A DNA stretch of 5,935 nt, taken from assembly GCA_903925435.1 (NCBI GenBank), contig CAIYFF010000146.1, positions 1-5,935 on the forward strand, written 5' to 3'. Under the pieces are notes generated by a model. The model searched no databases. It saw only the letters and a program-made list of their open reading frames with translations, and was not told the DNA's origin. This stretch comes from an uncultured Planctomycetota bacterium (GTDB lineage Bacteria > Planctomycetota > UBA1135 > UBA2386). A program made the position numbers and the translations under genes. Each line of letters starts with the position of its first letter. Positions within the stretch are counted from its first letter, which is position 1. Below are positions 1-5,935 of this stretch, in pieces.

Positions 1-1313
1 CCGAGGCCACGCGAGTAGCCAGCGAGGAACGAACCGTTGGTTACCTGGACGGTCTGCCAGCGGATCGTGAAGCGGCCGCTCGGGCTCAGCGCGATCTGGA
101 ACGTCTCCGGCGCGAGGGCTTCCCACTCAGGGACCGCGTTCCACGTCACGACGAAGTCGCCCGTGGCTGCGTCGAGGTCCGCGAACACGCCGCCGCCGGG
201 GCCCGCCGCGGGCGGGTTGAGGTCTTCCCAGAAGCCCGCGATGCGCGTGGGGCCTGCAAGCAACGCAGCAACCGTCGGGTTGAACGGAGCGCCCGGGTTG
301 ATGTTGCCCAACGTGAGGAAGCCGTTCGAGCAGACCTGGATGCGGTTCACCTGCAGACCGTTGAACGGGAACGAGAACGGCAGGTTGACGGGCACCGTCT
401 GGTCGTCACCGAGCGCGAGATTGTTGGTGAAGCCGGAGAACCACGTCGGCGACACGTCGGGACGCGCAACGAAGGTCTGCGCGCCTGCCGGAGTGAAGCT
501 CAGCGAGCGGCCCGACAGGTCGGCCGGGTTGGCCGCGGAGAACTGCTCGTAGAGCGACGGCGCTGCAATCGGGCAGCCCAGGCCGAAGGATTCCGCACGC
601 GCCGGGTGCGGCAGTTGGTTGGGCACGCATGCGACCTCGGTGATCGCGTAGCCCACTCCACCCGACGTCCACTGCATGCGCGTGTTGCCGTAGCCGACAG
701 GCGCGTTGCCGAGCAGATTGATTTCTTCGGCGAAGCTGTCCGAGTTGACGAGGAACGGACGCGTGGCGAACGAGATCGCCGACGTCGTTGCGCCGCCGCC
801 TGCGCTCGCGCCGATGAGCACTGTGCCACCGATCGAAGGAGCGGTGGTCACGCCGTAGGTCACCGTGATGTTGTTCGACGCGTCGAGAACGATCTGGATG
901 TCGTTCGGCTCCGTCGAGCCCGCGGGGAGCACGCCAGCCCAAGTGACCTTGGCGAAGCCCGGCGTGGAGTTGTCGAAGTAGACCTTTCCGCTGCCTGCAG
1001 CCGCTGGATTGAAGTCGCTCCAGAGCGGGCAGATGCGCGGCGCGCCGCTGCTGAGTTCTGCTTCGCTAGGAGTGGGGTCGCCGCCCGTCACGCTCGTGGC
1101 GCCGAGCCAGACGTAGCCGTTCGAGCACACGCAGATCTGCGTGTAGGGGACGCCGGCGTAGGTGAACGTGAAGCCGAGCGATAGGCCCTGCACCGTGTCG
1201 TCATCGCCGAGTTCGAGGCTCGTGCCGAGTGTCGAGTTGAAGCAGGGGATCTGAGCGGTGAGGGGTGCAGCGAGTGCTGCAGAGAGCAAGGTGAGGGTGA
1301 GTTTACGAATCAT
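1..1313 (-). CDS. Secreted two-domain beta-rich paralog, copy D (3' end cut by window edge)
   Basis: This frame reads without a stop from ATG at 1313 to the left edge, giving 437 residues; by comparison with the full copies, about 147 C-terminal residues are missing. Residues 1-20 form a signal peptide (MIRKL, then a hydrophobic stretch ending LTA before Gln21). Domain 1 spans about 30-220: GDD at 36-38, GFTFTYAGVPYT at 47-58, VCSNGYVWLG at 62-71, RICPLWSDFNP at 93-103 and a WAGV strand near 125. A linker follows with Cys229 and Cys247, LYEQF and DLSGR. Domain 2 starts near 297: LPFSFPFNG at 311-319, VCSNGFLTLG at 327-336, EDLNP at 363-367 and FQIALSPSGRFTIRWQ at 405-420. Unlike copies B and C, domain 2 has Cys328 in the SNG strand and lacks the later Cys-Cys pair. 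The start is supported by the signal peptide and by alignment with copy B. No Shine-Dalgarno lies next to it. Export is inferred and function is unknown. Confidence 0.9.
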   Translation of the reverse strand, partial: MIRKLTLTLLSAALAAPLTAQIPCFNSTLGTSLELGDDDTVQGLSLGFTFTYAGVPYTQICVCSNGYVWLGATSVTGGDPTPSEAELSSGAPRICPLWSDFNPAAAGSGKVYFDNSTPGFAKVTWAGVLPAGSTEPNDIQIVLDASNNITVTYGVTTAPSIGGTVLIGASAGGGATTSAISFATRPFLVNSDSFAEEINLLGNAPVGYGNTRMQWTSGGVGYAITEVACVPNQLPHPARAESFGLGCPIAAPSLYEQFSAANPADLSGRSLSFTPAGAQTFVARPDVSPTWFSGFTNNLALGDDQTVPVNLPFSFPFNGLQVNRIQVCSNGFLTLGNINPGAPFNPTVAALLAGPTRIAGFWEDLNPPAAGPGGGVFADLDAATGDFVVTWNAVPEWEALAPETFQIALSPSGRFTIRWQTVQVTNGSFLAGYSRGL

Positions 1314-1356
1314 GAGTTGGCAGGCTTTGGTGCTGCGTCTCAGGAGTCGAAGCCAC
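1303..1356 (-). CDS. Possible 17-codon leader ORF overlapping the copy D start
   Basis: A GTG at 1356-1354 is preceded, after a 7-nt spacer, by the strongest ribosome-binding-like sequence in the window (GGGAGGAGGG on the minus strand). The frame reads MASTPETQHQSLPTHDS and stops at TAA (1305-1303), which lies inside codons 3 and 4 of copy D, an 11-nt overlap in a different frame. Copy D has no Shine-Dalgarno of its own, so ribosomes ending here could restart at the copy D ATG (translational coupling). The peptide resembles nothing recognised. A chance short frame is a real alternative; the case rests on the site, its spacing and the overlap. Confidence 0.35.
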   Translation of the reverse strand: MASTPETQHQSLPTHDS

Positions 1357-1363
1357 TTCGCGA

Positions 1364-1373
1364 CCCTCCTCCC
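1364..1373 (-). promoter_or_regulatory. Strong Shine-Dalgarno-like site in the copy D leader
   Basis: The minus strand reads GGGAGGAGGG here, a near-ideal anti-16S match. It lies 50 nt before the copy D ATG, too far to serve that start directly, but exactly 7 nt before an in-phase GTG of a short leader frame. It could also be a purine run with no translational role. Confidence 0.4.
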
Positions 1374-1428
1374 TTGGCGCTTCTGCGGCGGGACGTTAGC
1401 GACACGCGTTCCAACGAAAAGCGCGAAG

Positions 1429-1440
1429 TGGCAAGTGCCA
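1429..1440. promoter_or_regulatory. Short palindrome TGGCA-AG-TGCCA upstream of copy D
   Basis: Two perfect 5-bp arms are separated by 2 bp, next to a run of six A on the plus strand. It lies between the copy C terminator and the copy D start, where a promoter or operator would be expected. Sequence symmetry is the only evidence, and arms this short occur by chance. Confidence 0.15.
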
Positions 1441-1495
1441 AAAAATCCATGCTGGGTTTGGCCAAGGCAAAACGCAGTCAAAGGCTCCCCAATGC

Positions 1496-1535
1496 AAAAC
1501 CTCCGAGGCAGCCCGCCTGGGCGACCTTGGAGGTT
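1496..1535 (-). terminator. Terminator-like hairpin after copy C
   Basis: It starts 35 nt beyond the copy C stop. On the transcript, AACCTCC pairs with GGAGGTT as the outer stem; after one mismatch AGG pairs with CCT, and GCCC pairs with GGGC around an AGGC loop. A short U run (TTTT) follows at once. The stem is interrupted, so it is weaker than the one after copy B, but its interior matches the copy B terminator (17 of 19 bases over CCGAGGCAxCCCGCxTGGG on the plus strand). Confidence 0.6.
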
Positions 1536-1569
1536 CATGTAGAGCAGTCAGGCCGCGACGCGCTTTCGG

Positions 1570-3324
1570 TCAAAGCCCGAACGTCCATCGCAGGCCATTC
1601 GACACGCGATACCCAAAGGTGTTCGCGCCAAGGTCGCTGCTCACCGCCTGCGCCATGAGGATTGCGCCATATGCCGATTGATCGAGTGGCAGCGAGAGCG
1701 ACCACGACGTGGTTGGGTTCCCCATCGATGCATTGAGGAACGACGCGATCTCAGGCAGAGCGAGGTGCGCACTGCAGCCCACGAGCCCCAGTGCATCGAG
1801 AGACACTGCAGGAACCTCAGTGCCGAGCAACAGGATCGTGATCGCGCCGTTGGGCAGCGGCGCGATGCCGTTTGCAGTGAGCGTGAATGTGCTGCCGAGC
1901 GAAGGAACTGAGCCGACATTGGCCGCAAGCGACAGCGGCACGCTGCGGCATCCGAGGTTGAGGTTTTGGATCGTGGAGAGATCGCTCGCGGCCGGGGTCG
2001 GTGCGCCTAACCCACTCGAGTAACCAACGAGGCTCTGCACGCCTGTCGCGGCGACGCTTTGCCAACGCATCGTGAAGCGCCCCGTCGGCGACAACGCGAT
2101 CTGGAACGTGTTGGGCGTCGTGCTGCCATGCGTGTAGACGCCGTTCCACGTGATCACGTAGTCACCGGTGGTCGCATCGGAGTCTGCGAACACGCGGCCG
2201 CTGCCGATGGCTGTCGGATTGAGGTCGCACCAAAGCGCTGCGATCCGCGGCGGCCCGCTCGCGAGCGCCGATGGTGAGGGACTGCAGCAGCCAGGCCCTG
2301 GGTTGCGCGCGCCGAGAGCCAGGAAGCCGTTCGACGAGATCCAGATCGTCTGCGTCGATGCGCCGCCGTGCGGGAACGCAAATGGCAGTGTGTGTTGTGC
2401 CACTGCATCGTCGCTGAGTTCGAGGTCGTTCGCGTGCGCGACAAAGAACGTCGGCGACACGCCGCTCGCGACGGAGTAGCCGCCGCAGCCGTTGGGCGTG
2501 AAGCTCCTGTTGCGGTTGCTGAGGTCCAGGGCGCCCGGCGCGAAGGTCTCGTAGATCGTGAGCCCCGTGCTTGTGGGGCAGCCGACCCCAACCGTCGTCG
2601 CTGCGGCCGGCAACGGAAGCGCGTTGGTTGTGCATGGCTGCGAGGTCCCCGCGTAGCCATTGCCCGAAGGCGTGAACGTCCACGTCACAGCCGCGTAGGG
2701 AATGGCGAACGTCGTGCTCGCCGCGAGGACTTGCGCGAAGTTGGCGGACGGCAGCGTCATCGGCATCGAAGCAAAGTTGACGAGGTTCGATGCGGCGCCT
2801 GCGCCAGGGCTCGCGCCGATGACATAGTTCATGTTGGTCGTGCCCGCAGTCGCTGCATTGCCGTAGGTCACGCGAATGCGGTCTGCGCTGTCGAGTTCGA
2901 CCTGGAAGCTTGTCCTCGTCGTCGTGCCGTAGGGGTAGACGCCAGCCCACGTGATGCGTGCGACGCCGGGAGTTGGCGTTCCGAAGTAGATGTGCCCCGA
3001 GCCCGCTGCGCCTGGATTGAAGTCGCCCCACAACGGGCAGATGCGCGGGGACAGAGCCAGCAACTCCGCTTCGCTCGGGGTGCTATCGGGCTCCGTCGCG
3101 CTATCGCCGAGCCAGATGTAGCCGTTGGAGCAGACGGTGATCGTCGTGTAGGCGACACCTGCGTAGTGGAATGAGAACCCCAGAGGCAGCGGCGCCGAGT
3201 TTGACTCGTCGCTCAGTTGAAGGTCGCGGCCGACGCTCGCGGAGAGGCAGGGGCTCTGTGCGTTCGTGAGCGCGATCGTCACTGCAGTGGCGATGCAAGA
3301 AAGGAAGCGGCGATAGGCCATCAT
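1570..3324 (-). CDS. Secreted two-domain beta-rich paralog, copy C (complete, 584 aa)
   Basis: The chosen start is the first of two consecutive ATGs (3324-3322); either gives the same signal peptide (MMAYRRF, a hydrophobic core to residue 19, likely cleavage after TNA22). An upstream in-frame start at 3561 would run into the copy B coding region and bury the signal peptide. Domain 1 spans about 30-220: PLPLGFSFHYAGVAYT at 45-60, VCSNGYIWLG at 64-73, RICPLWGDFNP at 94-104 and WAGV at 126-129. The linker has Cys231, Cys249 and Cys280 with IYETF and DLS. Domain 2 spans about 299-460: LPFAFPHGG, ISSNGFLALG at 329-338, Cys346-Cys347, CDLNP, TGDYVITWNGV and FQIALSPTGRFTMRWQ. The C-terminal domain (about 461-584) ends SNGLRWTFGL. 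This is the most divergent copy at its N-terminus and linker. No Shine-Dalgarno is visible. The protein is predicted to be extracellular or periplasmic, with no enzyme motif; function is unknown. Confidence 0.93.
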   Translation of the reverse strand: MMAYRRFLSCIATAVTIALTNAQSPCLSASVGRDLQLSDESNSAPLPLGFSFHYAGVAYTTITVCSNGYIWLGDSATEPDSTPSEAELLALSPRICPLWGDFNPGAAGSGHIYFGTPTPGVARITWAGVYPYGTTTRTSFQVELDSADRIRVTYGNAATAGTTNMNYVIGASPGAGAASNLVNFASMPMTLPSANFAQVLAASTTFAIPYAAVTWTFTPSGNGYAGTSQPCTTNALPLPAAATTVGVGCPTSTGLTIYETFAPGALDLSNRNRSFTPNGCGGYSVASGVSPTFFVAHANDLELSDDAVAQHTLPFAFPHGGASTQTIWISSNGFLALGARNPGPGCCSPSPSALASGPPRIAALWCDLNPTAIGSGRVFADSDATTGDYVITWNGVYTHGSTTPNTFQIALSPTGRFTMRWQSVAATGVQSLVGYSSGLGAPTPAASDLSTIQNLNLGCRSVPLSLAANVGSVPSLGSTFTLTANGIAPLPNGAITILLLGTEVPAVSLDALGLVGCSAHLALPEIASFLNASMGNPTTSWSLSLPLDQSAYGAILMAQAVSSDLGANTFGYRVSNGLRWTFGL

Positions 3325-3446
3325 GGTTTGTCGTGGGCGGTGGCGAGGCGTTTTCACGACGCGCTCAAGCCTGTGCATCGAAGGCCGCTTGACGCCGCGA
3401 TGCAGTGCGCAGCCGGCCGTATGCCGCGCGCGCAGTGGGCCCAGGC

Positions 3447-3493
3447 AAAACGACGCCGCCGAGGCAACCCGCGTGGGGTTGCCTCGGCGGCGT
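3447..3493 (-). terminator. Rho-independent terminator after copy B
   Basis: A perfect 18-bp inverted repeat (ACGCCGCCGAGGCAACCC at 3453-3470 and its complement at 3476-3493) encloses a 5-nt loop, starting 31 nt past the copy B stop. On the minus-strand transcript the stem is followed within 2 nt by TTTT. The very GC-rich stem and U run fit an intrinsic terminator and separate copy B from copy C. Confidence 0.85.
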
Positions 3494-3523
3494 GGGGGCA
3501 GGCACCCGATGTGCGTCAGTCGA

Positions 3524-5278
3524 TCAGAGACCGATCGTCCAGCGCACGCCGTTGGAAGCACGGAACCCGAACGCGTTCGCGGTCAGGTCATCGCTCACTG
3601 CCTGCGACATCAGCGTCACGCCGGCGAAGGCCGCGGCGTTGGGGACGTTGATCAGGTAGCTCGTCGTCGGCGCGCCGAGCGTGAGGTTGAAGAACGAGAG
3701 CAGCTCAGGCAGCTGGACGTAGGCCGTGCAGCCCGTGAGGCCCAGCGCGTCGAGCGGGATGCCGCCGGGGATCTCGTTGCTGATCAGCAGGATCGAGAAC
3801 ACGCCGTTTGGCAGCGCTGCGATGTTGTTGGCGTCGAGCGTGAACGCGCCGCCGAGCGTCGGCGTCGAGCCCGTCGGGACCGTGAGGGTCAGCGGGCGGC
3901 GGACCTGGCCGGGCACCGTTGCGCCGTTGGTCGCCGACAGATCTTGCGAGCCATTGTCCGGCGCGCCGTTGCCCCCGGAGTAACCCGCGAGGAAGAAGCC
4001 CGTGCCGAGCGTGACCGACTGCCAGCGGAGCGTGAACTGGCCCGTCGGCGACAGCGCGATCTGGAACGTGTTGGGGACCGTCGCGCCGAACTCGACGACG
4101 CCGTTCCACGACACCACGAAGTCACCCGTGGCGAGGTCCTGGCCCGTCGTGATCGTGCCACCTGCGGCGGGGTTCAGGTCTTCCCACCAGCCCGCGATCA
4201 TCGCAGGGCCGGCGACGAGGTCGACCGGATCACCCGTGCAGCACAGCGAGGTTGGATCCGTGCCGCCGATCGTCAAGAAGCCGTTCGACGAGACGTAGAT
4301 CGAGCTCTCCGTCGTGCCGTTGTAGGGGAACGGGAAGGGCAGGGCGACGAGGTGCGTCGTGTCGTCACCGGCGGGGATCGTCGCGGTGTTGGCCGTCGAC
4401 CACAGTGGCGAGAGGCCCTGCAGTGCGACGTAGTCCGTGCCCGACGGCAAGAACGTCAGGTCGCGGCCGCTGAGGTCTGCGGGGTTGGCGGTGTCGAAGA
4501 CCTCGTAGAGGGTTGGCGACAAGAGGCCAGGGCAACCAGCGCCGACGAGGGTCGCCGATGCGACGTTGGGCGTGCACGCGATGTCTTGGAGCACGAAGCC
4601 CGGCGACGTCGGCAAGAACTGCATCTTCGTGTTCGAATACGGCAGCAACTGACCCGGCGTGCGCAGGATCACATCCGCAAACGTGTTCGACGTGATGACC
4701 TGCGGGCGCGTCGCCAGCGAGATCACATTCGACGTGGCGCCAGCACCCGTGCTCGCGCCGATGATCGAGGTGTTGGCCTGGAAGGTCGACGGCGTGCCGA
4801 GCTGGCCGTAGGTCACCGTGATCGCGTTCGACGCGTCGAGGCGGAGCTGGAACGTGCTCGGGATCGTCGTGCCGTAGGTGTAGACGCGGAACCAAGTCAG
4901 CGTCATCACGCCCGGCGTCGAGGTGTCCATGAACACCTGGCCGCTACCCGGCAGCGTTGGGTTGAAGTCCATCCACAGCGGGCAGATGCGCGGCTGTGCG
5001 CTTGCGAGCAACTCGGCGTTGGTCGGCGAGTAGTCGCCGCCCGTCGCCGTGGCGACGTTGGTCGAGCCGAGCAGCAGGTAGCCATTCGCGCACACGGAGA
5101 CATCCGTGTATGGCACGCCGGCATAGGTGAACGTGAAGCCGAGCGGCAGCGGCGCCGTGATCTGGTCGTCGCCCAACGTGAGCACGGGGCCGAAGTTCGT
5201 GTCAAAGCACGGGCCTTGCGCGGCCGCCGTCACGGCGAGGGCCGCCGTGGCAACAGAGGAGAGGAGTTTGCGAATCAT
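3524..5278 (-). CDS. Secreted two-domain beta-rich paralog, copy B (complete, 584 aa)
   Basis: ATG at 5278 is chosen because AAAGGA sits 5 nt upstream and a signal peptide begins there (MIRKLLSS, hydrophobic core, cleavage near AAA20-Gln21). The frame is open for 48 more codons, but that extension crosses the preceding terminator. Domain 1 spans about 30-222: GDD at 36-38, PLPLGFTFTYAGVPYT at 43-58, VCANGYLLLG at 62-71 and RICPLWMDFNP at 97-107. The linker has Cys235, GAGCP at 246-250, LYEVF and DLSGR. Domain 2 spans about 296-450: LPFPFPYNG at 313-321, VSSNGFLTIG at 329-338, Cys346-Cys347, EDLNP, TGDFVVSWNGV at 384-394 and FQIALSPTGQFTLRWQ at 405-420. The C-terminal domain (about 458-584) has PLDALGLTGC at 508-517 and ends SNGVRWTIGL. 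The two inner domains align with each other, indicating an internal duplication. The strand pattern resembles the NIDO consensus, a family call made by eye. The protein is predicted to be exported; function is unknown. Confidence 0.95.
   Translation of the reverse strand: MIRKLLSSVATAALAVTAAAQGPCFDTNFGPVLTLGDDQITAPLPLGFTFTYAGVPYTDVSVCANGYLLLGSTNVATATGGDYSPTNAELLASAQPRICPLWMDFNPTLPGSGQVFMDTSTPGVMTLTWFRVYTYGTTIPSTFQLRLDASNAITVTYGQLGTPSTFQANTSIIGASTGAGATSNVISLATRPQVITSNTFADVILRTPGQLLPYSNTKMQFLPTSPGFVLQDIACTPNVASATLVGAGCPGLLSPTLYEVFDTANPADLSGRDLTFLPSGTDYVALQGLSPLWSTANTATIPAGDDTTHLVALPFPFPYNGTTESSIYVSSNGFLTIGGTDPTSLCCTGDPVDLVAGPAMIAGWWEDLNPAAGGTITTGQDLATGDFVVSWNGVVEFGATVPNTFQIALSPTGQFTLRWQSVTLGTGFFLAGYSGGNGAPDNGSQDLSATNGATVPGQVRRPLTLTVPTGSTPTLGGAFTLDANNIAALPNGVFSILLISNEIPGGIPLDALGLTGCTAYVQLPELLSFFNLTLGAPTTSYLINVPNAAAFAGVTLMSQAVSDDLTANAFGFRASNGVRWTIGL
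3704..3771 (-). repeat. Near-identical tract shared with copy A (copy B member)
   Basis: These 68 bases match 5662-5729 at 67 positions: a 43-base identical run, one difference, then a 24-base identical run. The tract encodes the C-terminal segment around PLDxLGLTGCTAYVQLPE. Synonymous positions are identical too, while flanking sequence diverges quickly, which fits recent duplication or gene conversion. Confidence 0.8.
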
Positions 5279-5283
5279 GGAGT

Positions 5284-5289
5284 TCCTTT
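5284..5289 (-). promoter_or_regulatory. Ribosome-binding site of copy B
   Basis: The minus strand reads AAAGGA, then ACTCC, then ATG. The sequence and 5-nt spacing fit a Shine-Dalgarno, and it decides the start of copy B against the longer open frame. The other start sites in the window have no equivalent. Confidence 0.7.
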
Positions 5290-5328
5290 GGGACGGGGTT
5301 GGCAGGCAATGCCTACGCCCAGGACCAG

Positions 5329-5344
5329 ATGCGACGAATCGCAT
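5329..5344 (-). other. Possible UUCG-loop hairpin in the copy B leader
   Basis: The transcript would read ATGCGA-TTCG-TCGCAT, a perfect 6-bp stem with a UUCG loop, 50 nt before the copy B start. The closing pair is A-U and not the especially stable C-G. It may be a leader structure or chance; no role is claimed. Confidence 0.25.
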
Positions 5345-5388
5345 GGGGGAGAGGTTCCCTGGTGCAGCAGTAAGAACAGTCTGCCATG

Positions 5389-5431
5389 AAACGACAACGC
5401 CGTGGTTGCCGCATTGCAGCAACCACGGCGT
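5389..5431 (-). terminator. Terminator-like hairpin after copy A
   Basis: A perfect 13-bp inverted repeat (ACGCCGTGGTTGC at 5397-5409, complement at 5419-5431) with a 9-nt loop begins 50 nt after the copy A stop. A short TTT follows five bases beyond the stem, so the U run is poor. Its outer six pairs (ACGCCG/CGGCGT) are the same as in the hairpin after copy B. Confidence 0.65.
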
Positions 5432-5481
5432 CTTGCGTCGGACCGTCAGATCCGCGTCAGGTTCCGTGAGGAACCACTACG

Positions 5482-5935
5482 TCACAGACCCAGGTTCCAG
5501 CGCAGACCGTTCGACACGCGGTAGCCGAAGGCGTTCGCGGTGAGGTCGTCGCTGATCGCCTGCGACATGAGGCTGAGGCCGTAGAACGCGCTGCCCGACG
5601 GGATCGCAACCGGGAACGTCGTCGTCGCGGCGCCGAGCGTCAGGTTGAAGAACGACGCGATCTCAGGCAGCTGGACGTAGGCCGTGCAGCCCGTGAGGCC
5701 CAGCACGTCGAGCGGGATGCCGCCGGGGACTTCCGTGCTGATCAACAGGATCGTGAACACGCCGTTCGGCAGGCTCTGGATGTTGCTCGCGTTGACCGTG
5801 AACGTGCCGCCGACTTGAGGGGCCGAGCCCGCGGCTGCCGCGATCGTGAGCGGACGGACGACCGTCGTGCTGACGGTGCGGCCGTTGACTGCCGACAGGT
5901 CCGAAACACCCGGGTCCGCCGAGTTGCCGCCGGAC
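5482..5935 (-). CDS. Secreted paralog, copy A (5' part cut by window edge; C-terminal 150 aa)
   Basis: The frame is open from the right edge to TGA at 5484-5482. The first visible residues (SGGNSADPG, then DLSAVNG) align with residues 434-452 of copy B, so only the last quarter of the protein is present: the end of domain 2 and the whole C-terminal domain. Visible landmarks are VRPLTI, VGGTFTV, LPNGVFTILLIS, PGGIPLDVLGLTGC, AYVQLPEIASFFNLTLG, DDLTANAFGYR and the terminal SNGLRWNLGL. An internal GTG at 5760 is not the start, because homology continues upstream of it. Over the last 94 residues it matches copy B at about 73% by hand count, the closest pair in the window. The signal peptide and first domain lie outside the window. 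Function is unknown. Confidence 0.9.
   Translation of the reverse strand, partial: SGGNSADPGVSDLSAVNGRTVSTTVVRPLTIAAAAGSAPQVGGTFTVNASNIQSLPNGVFTILLISTEVPGGIPLDVLGLTGCTAYVQLPEIASFFNLTLGAATTTFPVAIPSGSAFYGLSLMSQAISDDLTANAFGYRVSNGLRWNLGL
5662..5729 (-). repeat. Near-identical tract shared with copy B (copy A member)
   Basis: This is the partner of 3704-3771, with 67 of 68 bases identical; the single difference at 5705 changes Ala to Val. The same region of copy C is clearly diverged, so the identity is not general family conservation. Confidence 0.8.

Noticed and set aside
1440..1445. Run of six A as a phase-variable tract
   Set aside because: It is too short, and it lies outside coding sequence with no sign of slippage between copies.
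1425..1447. Sigma-54-like promoter (TGGCAC then TTGC on the minus strand)
   Set aside because: TGGCAC is present, but the TTGC element follows immediately, not at the required five-base spacing.
1314..1495. Sigma-70 promoter upstream of copy D (TTGACT present on the minus strand)
   Set aside because: The hexamer at the proper distance (AACCCA) is not a credible -10 box; no convincing pair was found in this or the other two gaps.
2368..3174. 268-residue plus-strand frame and similar frames at 37-552 and 606-1184
   Set aside because: These are antisense to copies C and D, low in complexity, and have no domain or homologous counterpart that would not be explained by the minus-strand genes.
3325..3561. 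79-residue N-terminal extension of copy C
   Set aside because: It would overlap the end of copy B, include the terminator stem and place the signal peptide internally. The Met-Met start fits the paralogs in length.
3524..3600. C-terminal sorting signal (PEP-CTERM, LPXTG or similar)
   Set aside because: The visible C-termini end in SNGxRWxxGL with no hydrophobic helix, basic tail or sorting motif.
3323..5389. 688-residue open frame on the plus strand, opposite copy B
   Set aside because: It lies antisense to a gene with a clear signal peptide, ribosome-binding site and homologs on both sides. Its product is dominated by Arg, Glu, Asp, Val and Ala, as expected from reading GC-rich codons backwards, and it runs through a terminator.
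5279..5422. 48-residue N-terminal extension of copy B
   Set aside because: The extension begins inside the preceding terminator hairpin and hides the signal peptide, and a good Shine-Dalgarno supports the ATG at 5278.

Overview
The window is one tandem array of paralogous genes, all on the minus strand. It holds two complete copies (3524-5278 and 1570-3324), a third copy running off the left edge (1-1313, N-terminal 437 residues), and the last 150 codons of a fourth entering from the right edge (5482-5935). In transcription order they are called here copy A (5482-5935), copy B (3524-5278), copy C (1570-3324) and copy D (1-1313). Both complete copies encode exactly 584 residues, and start-to-start spacing is about 2.0 kb. 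No other protein family, tRNA, rRNA, CRISPR array or mobile element is visible.

Each full protein has an N-terminal Sec-type signal peptide, two related beta-rich domains resembling the extracellular nidogen-like (NIDO) consensus, a cysteine-containing linker, and a C-terminal domain of about 120 residues ending in SNG(L/V)RWxxGL. The proteins are therefore predicted to be exported, but no catalytic motif, transmembrane helix or recognised sorting signal is seen, so their function is unknown. The high GC content, the weak or absent Shine-Dalgarno sequences and the style of the C-terminal domain suggest a Gram-negative bacterium, most plausibly a planctomycete. That placement is inference.

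The three intergenic gaps are short (199-256 bp). Each carries a terminator-like hairpin 30-50 nt after the upstream stop codon, so each gene looks like its own transcription unit and not part of one long operon. The hairpins share sequence blocks, which suggests that gene plus terminator was the duplicated unit.

The leaders differ. Copy B has a good Shine-Dalgarno. Copy D lacks the corresponding segment, but has a strong purine-rich ribosome-binding site further upstream that would serve a 17-codon reading frame whose stop overlaps the copy D start, so translational coupling is possible. No convincing sigma-70 promoter could be read in any gap.
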